A stretch of DNA of 24,772 nt from Candidatus Paracaedibacteraceae bacterium UBA6184 (GCA_002422845.1 DITM01000059.1:18994-43765), one strand, 5' to 3'. Numbered from the stretch's first letter, positions 8,147-15,838 are shown. Program-made: numbers and translations. The notes: generated by a model not told the origin, from the sequence alone.

Positions 8147-9400
8147 CTATTTAATAAGGTCTACAGCAAATGCCTCGGACCAAAAAACGTTCACATTTGC
8201 GACATACTCTTCGTCAAAAAATCCAAAACCGCCCTGTCCCCAATTAGGTCCCCAAGAATTAATAAACTTAAAATAATTCTTACTATAGTTGTTTGGGTTA
8301 TACGGACCATACCCCACCAACACGATCGCATGACCCCCAATCGGTGAGAACGTACTTAAATTAGGCATTGGAACAAACCCTCTCTGATCATTAAAAATGC
8401 CAGCATCAACGGCTGTTCCAAAGTAAATAGGCTGGTTTTTAGAAAGAGCCGCCACAAAACTTGAAACAATGGCTTTTTTCTCAACGGCAGTTAATAATTT
8501 TCCGGACTTAAGATATTTGCTGGGAATCAAATCAGTGTATCGTATGTTTTTAGACACAACACTATACTGGTTAACGCGGCTGTCCACTGGCGCAAGGTCA
8601 ACCCCCGCATTCAATCCATCATAATCCGGATCAAACGCTCTGCGATAAGACTCGGGCGACGGCTGCGTTGCAAACTCTTCGATAGTATAAGGCCATCCAC
8701 CGTAAGCAAAAACACCCCCTAAAACAGACTCTAAAGACTCTGAAAATACTTCGGGCGTACATCCATATTTATCCAACGCCAAGATCGATCCCGCTATCGA
8801 AGCACCAACATCGCTTGATATTTGATCGCTTTCCAATAATACCCCCTCATAATAGCGCGTATTATAATATTGATATAATCTGGATATATCCAATCGAGCA
8901 GGATTGGCTAAAAAGTTATAGGGGTTTTTGCTGTTTCGAATTGAAAGATACCGCAAGATAAACGCCATTGAATTTGCAGTACACGACCCAAGCTCACCCT
9001 GATCATACACAAACGTTGCAGGCCACGCATCCACCGCCAAAAGCTGAACAACCGGGGACATTTTTGGTGCTTTTGGTGCTTTGGGTGCTTTTGGTGCTGC
9101 TCCTTTACTTACAACTTGCGCCGCAGCTTGAGCGTGATATGCGCTTACCCGTGCTTCAAATCGCTTCAACGCATCTGCTGCTATTTTTTCTTCCTGTGTT
9201 GGAACAATTTTTGTGGCAAGAACAGATTCAAAAGCTTTTGAGATTCTGGGGTGGGCTGGATTGCGCCCAGTTTTTTTCACCGCCTCCATCGCCTTGGCAA
9301 AAGGCTCCGCAGAAGAGTGATCTCCTAGGTCGACCTCAGCAGCAGACCCCCATACGTTGAGCAACAATGCGCTCAGAATCAGAACAGATGTTTTTTTCAT
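8147..9400 (-). CDS. Secreted papain-like cysteine protease (peptidase C1A type)
   Basis: The 417-residue product begins with a signal peptide (MKKTSVLILSALLLNVWGSA). An N-terminal region of about 100 residues ends in an Ala-Pro-Lys linker (102-113), followed by a papain-like domain. The catalytic set is visible: Gln134 of the oxyanion hole, Cys140 in QGELGSC, His357 in GGHAIVLVGYG and Asn381 in INSWG, with the following WGQGGFG typical of C1A enzymes. There is no recognisable I29 inhibitor pro-domain. The protein is probably exported to the periplasm or beyond and cleaves proteins. Papain-like proteases are scattered in bacteria, and in host-associated species some act on host proteins; that role is inference here. 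It sits between alr and mlaE, so it may be an insertion into an older gene order. Confidence 0.85.
   Translation of the reverse strand: MKKTSVLILSALLLNVWGSAAEVDLGDHSSAEPFAKAMEAVKKTGRNPAHPRISKAFESVLATKIVPTQEEKIAADALKRFEARVSAYHAQAAAQVVSKGAAPKAPKAPKAPKMSPVVQLLAVDAWPATFVYDQGELGSCTANSMAFILRYLSIRNSKNPYNFLANPARLDISRLYQYYNTRYYEGVLLESDQISSDVGASIAGSILALDKYGCTPEVFSESLESVLGGVFAYGGWPYTIEEFATQPSPESYRRAFDPDYDGLNAGVDLAPVDSRVNQYSVVSKNIRYTDLIPSKYLKSGKLLTAVEKKAIVSSFVAALSKNQPIYFGTAVDAGIFNDQRGFVPMPNLSTFSPIGGHAIVLVGYGPYNPNNYSKNYFKFINSWGPNWGQGGFGFFDEEYVANVNVFWSEAFAVDLIK
9062..9097 (-). repeat. Four 9-base tandem repeats coding for Ala-Pro-Lys units
   Basis: Four consecutive copies of TTTTGGTGC (one with a single change) encode a Lys-Ala-Pro linker in the protease. 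Such in-frame repeats change copy number easily, so linker length may differ between strains. Confidence 0.8.
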
Positions 9401-9431
9401 GGTGTTTAATCTCTTGGGTTAATTGAAATAA

Positions 9432-9461
9432 ACTAAACCAAAAAGATTAAACAAATGTAAA
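9432..9461 (-). promoter_or_regulatory. Possible promoter of the protease gene
   Basis: On the minus strand TTTACA (9456-9461) is followed after 18 bases by TTTAGT (9432-9437). Each box is one or two bases from consensus. It lies in the 96-base gap after alr and would give a leader of about 25 bases. It would let the protease be expressed separately from the alr operon. Confidence 0.35.
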
Positions 9462-9496
9462 CCTTGTGATGTTAAATATCTGACAGTTGTGACTAG

Positions 9497-10642
9497 CTAT
9501 GGTAAATAATGTCGGACATATCGATTGCCCAACGAAATTGGAACCTCGTGAGGCACAAAGTCAGTCCCCGTGACTAAATCAGCCACACGAATATGCTCAC
9601 CAATCATTTCAACCCAAGCACCTTCGTATAGGTACTCTTCGGGTATATGACCAACATCCACCACACAAAAGTCCATAGATATCCGCCCAACTAAATAGGC
9701 TTTATAAGGACCAATGTATACATACGTTTTATAGTTGTGCAAGAAACGATGATAGCCATCTGCATAGCCAATAGACAACGTTGCTAAACGACCCGCTTTT
9801 TCAACAACATAATTGGCTCCATACCCAACTGTATCACCTGGCACAGAATCCCTTAATTGTACAATTCGACTGTACACGTGCAAACAATTTGTTAATTGAA
9901 CAGTCGGCGTATCATAACAAAACCCATACAGTCCATATCCTAATCGCGCCATATCATGATTAGCTGACGAATCAGTCTTCATCAATGTCGATGCTGCAAG
10001 ACTCCGCTTAATACCAGGAAACGCCTCTGAAAAGCGCTGAAAAGCATTTTTTTGCTTGGCATTCATCGGGTGGTCGGGAACTTCACTGCACACCAAATGA
10101 CTCATAACATAGCGTAAATCAATACTAGACAAGATCCGTTGATTATCCATCAACCATTCAACTTCTTTGGTTGTAAGGCCTGTCCGACTCATCCCTGTAT
10201 CAAAATGAACCACCGCAGGTAACTTCATCTGTTTTGAGATCGCTAATTTATTCCAACGATCAATTTGTTCGACCGTATTCAATACTGGAACCAAATGATG
10301 TTCAAAAAAAACATCAATCGTATCTGCAAAAATCCCATAAAGGACATACACCACCACACCTGGCATTGCTTGTTTTAACGCAATCCCTTCGTCGATCGTT
10401 GCAACAAAAAACTCTTTTGCCCCCACGTCAACTAATGCCTTACACACAGGAACCATGCCCAAACCATAGGCATTAGCCTTTATGACGGGTGCAATTGTGG
10501 CTGGGGCAATATGTTTTTCAAAGGTTTGATAATTCTTTTGCACCGCAGCAAGATCAATAATCATGGCGCCCGTTTCCTGAGGTGAAACCTTTACAGAAAA
10601 TGGCAGCCCAGCTTTTTTATCCTGAAAATTAGTATGAATCAT
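9497..10642 (-). CDS. alr: Alanine racemase
   Basis: The predicted product has 381 residues. It is a fold-type III PLP enzyme that interconverts L- and D-alanine for peptidoglycan. Lys55 in PVIKANAYGLG is the PLP lysine. The second catalytic Tyr is in VGYGANY, followed by the family stretch LSIGYADGYHR, and GRISMDF matches the usual GRVCMDQ. The frame also allows an ATG at 10657, directly after the dnaB stop. I chose 10642 because AAGGG lies about six bases before it, while the upstream ATG has only a weak site. It is the last gene of the rpsF operon. Confidence 0.93.
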   Translation of the reverse strand: MIHTNFQDKKAGLPFSVKVSPQETGAMIIDLAAVQKNYQTFEKHIAPATIAPVIKANAYGLGMVPVCKALVDVGAKEFFVATIDEGIALKQAMPGVVVYVLYGIFADTIDVFFEHHLVPVLNTVEQIDRWNKLAISKQMKLPAVVHFDTGMSRTGLTTKEVEWLMDNQRILSSIDLRYVMSHLVCSEVPDHPMNAKQKNAFQRFSEAFPGIKRSLAASTLMKTDSSANHDMARLGYGLYGFCYDTPTVQLTNCLHVYSRIVQLRDSVPGDTVGYGANYVVEKAGRLATLSIGYADGYHRFLHNYKTYVYIGPYKAYLVGRISMDFCVVDVGHIPEEYLYEGAWVEMIGEHIRVADLVTGTDFVPHEVPISLGNRYVRHYLP

Positions 10643-10657
10643 TGTATGCCCTTGCAT

Positions 10658-12121
10658 TTAATAAATCTCTTGATACGTTTGATCAAGGTTAGAAAACCGC
10701 GTAAATCGACCATCGAAATGTAAGCGAACCGTCCCAACAGGACCGTGACGTTGCTTACCGATAATCACCTCGGCCGTGCCTGCAACTTTTTGTAAGCGAT
10801 CCGTCCATTCGTTATATTTCTTAACATCTTCAATATTAGGCTCTTTGCGCGACAAATAATATTCTTCGCGATACACGAATAACACAACGTCGGCGTCTTG
10901 CTCAATCGATCCAGATTCACGCAGATCCGAAAGCTGTGGTCGTTTATCGTCACGTTGCTCTACCGCACGAGACAGCTGCGACAATGCAATGATGGGGACG
11001 CTTAATTCTTTTGCAATGGCCTTTAATGATCGTGAGATTTCCGAGATTTCATTCACACGATTATCGCCACCATGACGCCCCGTGGTCAATAATTGTAAAT
11101 AGTCGATAATAATAAATCCAATATTGTGCTGACGCTTTAATCGACGCGCACGAGACCTTAACGATGACACCGACAATGCCGGAGTATCATCGATAAATAA
11201 ATTCATATTTTCCAGTTCGCGACTCACTTCAATAAATCGTTCAAAGCTAGCACTTGTTAATTCGCCGCGACGAATTTTTTCTGACGATACTTGAGATTCC
11301 GAAGCAAGTAATCGAGTCGCCAATTGCTCTGCGGACATTTCCAGTGAAAAGAATAAAACGCCAGCACCTTCAACACGCTTTTCCAAATGTGCCTTCGCAG
11401 CGTTAAACGCAATCGTCGTCGCCAATGCGGTTTTACCCATAGAAGGTCGCCCTGCCAAAATGGCCAAATCGGAATTATGAAATCCACCCAAATAATCATC
11501 CACGCTTTTGAGGCCAGAGGTCACACCCACAATTTTGCGATCACTTTGAAATGCTTTTTTCGCAGTATTAATCGCCTCTGTTAATGCCGCTTTAAACGGC
11601 AATGCTGCACGTTGCGAATCTTGTTGGGTTGCCAGATAAAACAATTTCTGCTCAATGTCAGTAATTTGCTCATCGGTGGTTTTTTCGGTGTCAATACGAC
11701 GCGCCTCAACAACAACCTCAGACCCCAACGCAATTAACTGCCTGCGCAAATACAGGTCATAAATAATGCGTCCGTAATGTTCAACATCGATGATTTGATG
11801 CGCATTAGTCGCAAGACTGACTAAATATGCAGTAATCTGTTCCGCATCTGGATGTTGAGTAAAATATCCCTTTAGGGTAATGGGATCGGCGACGTGACCA
11901 CGTTCAATATAGCGCTGAATGGCCGTATAAATTTGTTGGTGTATCGGATTAACAAAATGATCAGGCTTTAGAAATTCTGACGTCTTTTCAAATGGAGCAT
12001 TGTTATACAGCAATGTTCCAAGTAAAAGTTGCTCAGCCTCTGGGTTGTAGGGTACAGAACTCTCTTGACCTTCTGCTGTTGTCACAGCAAATGTCTGCTT
12101 AAGATCAACAACGGATGACAT
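10658..12121 (-). CDS. dnaB: Replicative DNA helicase DnaB
   Basis: A 487-residue protein of the DnaB family. The N-terminal domain starts with the typical PYNPEAEQLLLGTLL (residues ~24-38). The RecA-like C-terminal domain has Walker A GRPSMGKT (224-231), the FSLEMS segment, Walker B IIIDYLQLL, and the arginine-containing RE..GSIEQDADV region near the end. The hexamer unwinds DNA at the replication fork. A perfect GGAG ribosome site lies five bases before the ATG. Length and motifs are normal, with no sign of an intein. It follows rplI after a hairpin-containing gap of 48 bases. Confidence 0.97.
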   Translation of the reverse strand: MSSVVDLKQTFAVTTAEGQESSVPYNPEAEQLLLGTLLYNNAPFEKTSEFLKPDHFVNPIHQQIYTAIQRYIERGHVADPITLKGYFTQHPDAEQITAYLVSLATNAHQIIDVEHYGRIIYDLYLRRQLIALGSEVVVEARRIDTEKTTDEQITDIEQKLFYLATQQDSQRAALPFKAALTEAINTAKKAFQSDRKIVGVTSGLKSVDDYLGGFHNSDLAILAGRPSMGKTALATTIAFNAAKAHLEKRVEGAGVLFFSLEMSAEQLATRLLASESQVSSEKIRRGELTSASFERFIEVSRELENMNLFIDDTPALSVSSLRSRARRLKRQHNIGFIIIDYLQLLTTGRHGGDNRVNEISEISRSLKAIAKELSVPIIALSQLSRAVEQRDDKRPQLSDLRESGSIEQDADVVLFVYREEYYLSRKEPNIEDVKKYNEWTDRLQKVAGTAEVIIGKQRHGPVGTVRLHFDGRFTRFSNLDQTYQEIY

Positions 12122-12141
12122 AAAGACTCCTTAATTTAGGC

Positions 12142-12159
12142 GGGGAGCTTTCGCTCCCC
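12142..12159 (-). other. GC-rich tetraloop hairpin between rplI and dnaB
   Basis: A perfect seven-base stem (GGGGAGC with GCTCCCC) closes a four-base loop that reads GAAA, a stable GNRA tetraloop, on the transcribed minus strand. No T-tract follows, so full termination is unlikely. It may protect the upstream mRNA end or lower dnaB relative to the ribosomal protein genes. Confidence 0.6.
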
Positions 12160-12169
12160 CATGAAAATA

Positions 12170-12724
12170 TTATGCAGTTTCTTCAGATGTTTCAGCTTCA
12201 GCTGCTTCAACAGCTTTTACTGATCCATATGATTTGCCAGCAACTTTATTTGCAGTTTGCAATTGTGCGTGAGCTTCTTCAATACTTAGCGCAACGTTAA
12301 TGCGAACAGTTACAATCACATCAGAATGCAATTGAACTGTTGCAGGGTGCAGTCCCAATTCTTTAATTACTTTTGGAATTGTGATTTGTTGACGAATTAC
12401 ACTAAAGCCATCTTTTACAAGACCCGCAGCTACATCACGCGTTGTAACTGATCCATATAGTTGACCACTATCACCCGCTTGACGAATAACAACAACAACT
12501 TTACCTTCTAGTGTTGCAGCTAATTTTTCTGCTTCAGCTTTTTTAGCTCCATTGTCAGCTTCGATGCGAGCACGATCAGCTTCGAATTTCTTCTTTGCTT
12601 CTGCAGTTGCACGCAATGCTTTACCTTGAGGTAACAAAAAGTTACGCGCAAAGCCTGTTTTTACAGTTACGACGTCGCCAATGTTGCCTAATTTATGAAC
12701 GCGTTCGGTTAAAATAATTTCCAT
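12170..12724 (-). CDS. rplI: 50S ribosomal protein L9
   Basis: This 184-residue protein starts with the L9 pattern MEIILTERVHKLGNIGDVVTVKTGFARNFL, with the conserved GxARNFLLPQGKA (residues ~24-37). A long Ala/Lys/Glu-rich connecting helix follows, then the C-terminal RNA-binding domain (IKELGLHPATVQLHSDVIVTVRI). It is longer than the E. coli protein because of a C-terminal tail rich in Ala and Glu, which is common in alphaproteobacteria. A clear AAGGAG precedes the start. It belongs to the rpsF-rpsR-rplI operon. Confidence 0.96.
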   Translation of the reverse strand: MEIILTERVHKLGNIGDVVTVKTGFARNFLLPQGKALRATAEAKKKFEADRARIEADNGAKKAEAEKLAATLEGKVVVVIRQAGDSGQLYGSVTTRDVAAGLVKDGFSVIRQQITIPKVIKELGLHPATVQLHSDVIVTVRINVALSIEEAHAQLQTANKVAGKSYGSVKAVEAAEAETSEETA

Positions 12725-12735
12725 AGCTTTTCTCC

Positions 12736-12972
12736 TTAGTCCACAACATATGGCATAATTGCCAAATAACGAGCACGCTTAATGGCCAAAGCTAATTCGC
12801 GTTGTTTCTTTGAAGAAACAGAGCTAATACGACTTGGAACCATACGACCACGCTCTGAAACAAAGCGTTGCAAAATGCGTGGGTCACGATAATCAATCGC
12901 AATAGCCCTTGGACCAGAAAATGGGCATGACTTTTTGCGGTGAAAAAAACTTGGTTTTTGAGGTACAGACAT
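12736..12972 (-). CDS. rpsR: 30S ribosomal protein S18
   Basis: A 78-residue protein of normal length with the S18 core IDYRDPRILQRFVSERGRMVPSRISSVSSKKQRELALAIKRARYLAIMPYV (key points: DYRD, ILQRF, PSRIS, KKQR, AIKRAR). It binds 16S rRNA together with S6. Its ATG shares one base with the rpsF stop (TAATG), so the two partners are translationally coupled in equal amounts. Confidence 0.96.
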   Translation of the reverse strand: MSVPQKPSFFHRKKSCPFSGPRAIAIDYRDPRILQRFVSERGRMVPSRISSVSSKKQRELALAIKRARYLAIMPYVVD

Positions 12973-13367
12973 TATGCCACCACTCCTTCTTGAGTTTCTT
13001 CTTCTTTTGCTACAACAGAAACACGGCGAGACTCTTTATATCCCTTTGTTTGAGCCAAAGGAGATTGACCCTTTACGAACTCTTTCATCCGCAACGTCAA
13101 GAAACGCAACATGTCTTCGTGCAACCCCATTTGACGCTCCATTTCAACGATAGCATCTGGAGAAGCTTCAAAGTGCATCTCGACATAATGACCCTTACGG
13201 TTCTTTTTGATTTTGTAGGCTAGCTGGCGCAAACCGCAATATTCAACTTTGTGAATAGTGCCGTTATATTCTTTAATAATGCCAGTAAATTGTTCGGACA
13301 TGTTCTCAACTTGAGATTGAGGAATGTCCTGACGTGCAACATAAATGCACTCATATTTATTCATCAT
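12972..13367 (-). CDS. rpsF: 30S ribosomal protein S6
   Basis: A 131-residue protein with the S6 pattern: YECIYVARQD at the N-terminus, the VEYCGLRQLAYKIKKNRKGHYVEMHFEA segment in the middle, and a charged C-terminal tail. It binds the platform of the 30S subunit as a dimer with S18. It is the first gene of the operon. A perfect AAGGAG serves two adjacent ATG codons (13367 and 13364); the second has the more usual spacing, so the true start could be one residue shorter. Confidence 0.95.
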   Translation of the reverse strand: MMNKYECIYVARQDIPQSQVENMSEQFTGIIKEYNGTIHKVEYCGLRQLAYKIKKNRKGHYVEMHFEASPDAIVEMERQMGLHEDMLRFLTLRMKEFVKGQSPLAQTKGYKESRRVSVVAKEEETQEGVVA

Positions 13368-13454
13368 ATAGCTCCTTATGGTTGATAGTCTTTATGACCA
13401 CAGCGGCTTTCAAGTGTGAAAACAGCAAGGATAAAGCAAGCGATATATCGCCAT
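13368..13454 (-). promoter_or_regulatory. rpsF mRNA leader, possible S6:S18 autoregulatory site
   Basis: The leader of about 87 bases contains a CCG (complement of 13404-13406) just before a six-pair stem (13397-13402 with 13377-13382). A UCCUU (complement of 13427-13431) can pair with AAGGA of the ribosome site (13373-13377). An S6:S18 complex is known to bind a CCG-containing structure in rpsF leaders of other bacteria. The fit here was found by eye and not by a covariance model. A 12-base palindrome GCGATATATCGC lies near the probable transcription start (13440-13451). Confidence 0.35.
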
Positions 13455-13460
13455 CGATTG

Positions 13461-13489
13461 TTTATCGGCGTTTTTCAGAAAAAAGTCAA
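13461..13489 (-). promoter_or_regulatory. Promoter of the rpsF-rpsR-rplI-dnaB-alr operon
   Basis: On the minus strand TTGACT (13484-13489) is followed by exactly 17 bases and GATAAA (13461-13466). The start point would be near 13454. The -35 box overlaps the stem and T-tract of the terminator of the preceding gene cluster. Confidence 0.7.
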
Positions 13490-13504
13490 GAGAATTAGCT
13501 CTTG
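13479..13504 (-). terminator. Intrinsic terminator of the membrane-protein cluster
   Basis: CAAGAG (13499-13504) pairs with CTCTTG (13487-13492) around a six-base loop that contains the stop codon of the last gene. Reading the minus strand, the stem is followed by AC and six T. This closes the three-gene unit that starts at 15508. Confidence 0.65.
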
Positions 13505-14073
13505 GCCTCCAACCTCTCTGCTGTTGTTTGTTTGCCAACCGGCACGAACCCCCAGGCACCTGACTCAACAAACAGAATCTGTATAATCAAAAACACCACA
13601 AAAGCAACTCCAGTCTCAACCAGTGCCCAAGCTATCTCATGCCTGTTGAGCAGCACTTCCAAAAATGACAAGCCCGCCCACCACAATCCCTATCCGGCCA
13701 AACAAAACAGGGTCAGGCTTAATAAAAACCGAAATGACCAGGGCTTTGGCTGATGATAATTACTATAGCTTCTATCAAATCTTTTATAATCATACTCCTG
13801 TATGTAGAAATAAATAGGATGCATAAACAATCTAAAAAAGATGACAAAAGCATACAGCTTAATAATTAAAAAGAATACGCTTGAAATTAAGAGCAATGAA
13901 TCGTCAAAAATCTTTGCGTTCACGGCATGATTTACAAGCGTTTCGCAAACAGTGATTATCATATTCATCCCAAGACCCACAGGGAATACAACAAAGACAC
14001 AGCTAAAAAGAAACATCCCCAACAATGTCAAAGATAACATCAAAGCACTCTTTATCCGAAACATAACCTGCAT
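13495..14073 (-). pseudogene. Third paralogue of the GxWGFVPV membrane protein family, with an in-frame TAG
   Basis: The frame from ATG 14073 to 13495 holds about 192 codons with one internal stop, TAG at 13690-13692. Both halves match the two upstream paralogues. HPIYFYIQEYDYKRFDRS lines up with their YxQYY...SF.R motif, and the end SGAWGFVPV matches their HGGTWGFVPV. It lacks their N-terminal MEFSIFGV box. The 63 codons after the TAG also begin with a usable TTG, so the end could be made as a separate peptide, or the TAG could be read through, but a decayed copy is simplest. The start follows the previous stop by 13 bases. Function unknown. Confidence 0.6.
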
Positions 14074-14086
14074 AAGAAAATCTCTT

Positions 14087-14791
14087 TTATTTCGCTGTTG
14101 GGGACTGTCTAGACACTGGCACGAAGCCCCAGGTTCCGCCGTGCAGCGCAATATACAGGGGCAGAACAAGCATCACTATTACATAAAGCGCATACCAAGC
14201 CCCCAATAACACCCCTCCAATGACAACAAATACCATACCAACACCAGGTATTAATGCCAGCAGAAAAAAGAGCCCCCCAACTACGATCATTACCAGCGGC
14301 ATCAACAACGCCAAAACAAATCTAATAACAAAGCTGTAAAAAGCACTTACTATCCATCGCTTCCAAAACTCACCCGACCAAAATTTTTGTGGGACTTTGT
14401 CTGAAACAGCCATACGATCAAACGAACTATATTGCTTTTTTATTAGGGTATAATATTGAATATATATGTTTACAATAAACACTCCCAATATTAGCGCACT
14501 CCACGCACCTACCCACCCCAAAACATTAGTAGCGTGGTACCAGTCTATAAAAATTTGATTTCTGTCGAAATGCTGACCTTGCTCTCCGCCCTTGGCTAGT
14601 AATTCCCCCAACAAGATCTGAAAGAGTTGCGATTGCCAAACAGCAATTCCACCCCCCACTAAAAAGATGAACACCAGAACCATCTCTCTCCAGAACTGCG
14701 CCCAATATACACACAGTAAACATTTAATCTTTTCCCAAGAAAACATGTCTTTTGTGCACTTAAAGGGCACTCCGAAAATTGAAAATTCCAC
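14087..14791 (-). CDS. Second paralogue of the GxWGFVPV membrane protein family (234 aa)
   Basis: I do not recognise this family. The protein starts with MEFSIFGV..F.C.K.MFSWEKIK (residues 1-23), then VYWAQFWR. It has membrane segments at about 37-52, 94-110, 151-175 and 176-215. The motif IYIQYY (109-114) sits after the second segment, followed by FW pairs at 137 and 142, and it ends with HGGTWGFVPV (217-226). The N-terminal 35 residues share 26 with the next paralogue. The N-terminal boxes are probably cytoplasmic because they lack a signal peptide. An AGGAG ribosome site lies ten bases before the ATG. It is the middle gene of a three-gene unit with its own promoter and terminator. Confidence 0.8.
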   Translation of the reverse strand: MEFSIFGVPFKCTKDMFSWEKIKCLLCVYWAQFWREMVLVFIFLVGGGIAVWQSQLFQILLGELLAKGGEQGQHFDRNQIFIDWYHATNVLGWVGAWSALILGVFIVNIYIQYYTLIKKQYSSFDRMAVSDKVPQKFWSGEFWKRWIVSAFYSFVIRFVLALLMPLVMIVVGGLFFLLALIPGVGMVFVVIGGVLLGAWYALYVIVMLVLPLYIALHGGTWGFVPVSRQSPTAK

Positions 14792-14866
14792 TTGTTTCTC
14801 CTGCTTATCAAGGCTCTATGCTAAATTACCATCTTAAGATTAATGATTTATTAACCAGTCAGACTG

Positions 14867-15508
14867 TTAATTAGCCGCCGTTAAGACTTCGCCTGCTTTC
14901 GTTGACTTGCGAACCGGCACAAACCCCCAGGTTCCGCCGTGAATAAAGATGTGAAAAGGCGCAGCCCCCACTATAAAACCAATCAGCGAAACAATCGATT
15001 GATGAACGCCAAGCAGCCCCAGAACAAAGCTTGAACCCCACCCAAACAACAAACCAAGCGCCAATGTTAAAATGAAAGGCTTCCAGAATCCCCAGCACCA
15101 GAATGACTTAACCTCAGGCTTATTGAATTGACGAGAAAACGACCGATAGTTTTTTTTGAACGTTACATAATACTGAACATATAAGCCCGCTAGAATTAAT
15201 CCAAAAAACCAGAAACACAGCACGGCTATCCCGAGGGTCAACAACTGTTGATACCAATAATGTAATGAATATGCTACGTGCATACTTATTTTTACATCAA
15301 ACTCTGAATTATTAAATTGAGACAAAGCGTTTGAATTCAGAAACGCCGGAGTCAACAGCAAAACAAACCCAACAAGAAAGGCCACGGCTACTAGAGCGGA
15401 GCTCCTCCAAAGTTGCGCCCAATAAACAAAAAACGACCACTTAATTTTTTCCCACGAAAACATATTCTTTGCGCACCCGAAGCGTACACCGAAAATTGAA
15501 AATTCCAT
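14867..15508 (-). CDS. First paralogue of the GxWGFVPV membrane protein family (213 aa)
   Basis: This is a sister of the 14087-14791 gene. It has the same N-terminal box (MEFSIFGV, then MFSWEKIK and VYWAQLWR at 28-35) and membrane segments at about 37-55, 89-110, 144-165 and 170-188. LYVQYY is at 109-114, FW pairs at 137 and 141, and HGGTWGFVPV at 190-199, followed by a basic tail. I chose ATG 15508 because AAAGGAG lies six bases upstream and the start then equals that of the sister. A frame extending to 15532 would run into the -10 box of the promoter. It heads the unit. Function unknown; the charged tail and N-terminal boxes suggest docking to a partner, which is inference. Confidence 0.8.
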   Translation of the reverse strand: MEFSIFGVRFGCAKNMFSWEKIKWSFFVYWAQLWRSSALVAVAFLVGFVLLLTPAFLNSNALSQFNNSEFDVKISMHVAYSLHYWYQQLLTLGIAVLCFWFFGLILAGLYVQYYVTFKKNYRSFSRQFNKPEVKSFWCWGFWKPFILTLALGLLFGWGSSFVLGLLGVHQSIVSLIGFIVGAAPFHIFIHGGTWGFVPVRKSTKAGEVLTAAN

Positions 15509-15531
15509 TTGATTCTCCTTTGATTTGTGCA

Positions 15532-15560
15532 AAGATAGAATGAATGTGTAAAATTGTCAA
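15532..15560 (-). promoter_or_regulatory. Strong promoter of the three-paralogue operon
   Basis: On the minus strand a perfect TTGACA (15555-15560) is followed by 17 bases and TATCTT (15532-15537). The start point would be near 15525, about 17 bases before the first ATG of the operon. The promoter overlaps the first codons of the divergent gene at 15544. Confidence 0.7.
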
Positions 15561-15798
15561 GAAAATGAAGCGTAAAATTGTCGGCTGGATATGTTTAATC
15601 TTAAGCGGGGTTGGCGCCATCCTTCCCATCATTCCGGGCATATTATTCTTTATGCTGGCCGTTATTTTATTAAAAGATAACAGCACTTTTGTTCGATGGC
15701 TGTGGTATCAATGCCAAGCTCGCATCCCCAAATTTAAAGAGCTGTCGGATGCAGCAATGCCAAAAGTTAATCTCTGGCTAAGCAAGCTGGGATTGTAA
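15544..15798 (+). CDS. Small membrane protein, PGPGW-like (84 aa or shorter)
   Basis: The protein has one hydrophobic hairpin: RKIVGWICLILSGVGAILPI, IPGILFFMLAVILL, then an amphipathic tail with WLWYQCQARIP. The GW..L..G....LP..PG order resembles the PGPGW family of putative transmembrane proteins, although the exact PGPGW string is not present. Function of that family is unknown. Two starts are possible: ATG 15544 or ATG 15565. The second gives MKRKIVGW and avoids the promoter of the divergent operon, so it may be the true one; neither has a strong ribosome site. Confidence 0.6.
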   Translation: MCKIVKKMKRKIVGWICLILSGVGAILPIIPGILFFMLAVILLKDNSTFVRWLWYQCQARIPKFKELSDAAMPKVNLWLSKLGL

Positions 15799-15838
15799 TC
15801 ATCCTCTTTCAACAATATCACTAATATAATGAACATGT

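Noticed and set aside
8968..9360. 130-codon plus-strand frame opposite the protease gene
   Set aside because: It is the antisense of the protease N-terminal half; the Leu/Val-rich run comes from the Ala-Pro-Lys repeats read backwards.
14526..14723. 65-codon frame in another phase within the second paralogue
   Set aside because: Shadow frame; the main frame is supported by the paralogue alignment.
14851..14870. TTAACCAGTC/GACTGTTAA palindrome between the first and second paralogue as a terminator
   Set aside because: Stem is short with little loop and no T-tract; probably chance or a weak mRNA hairpin.
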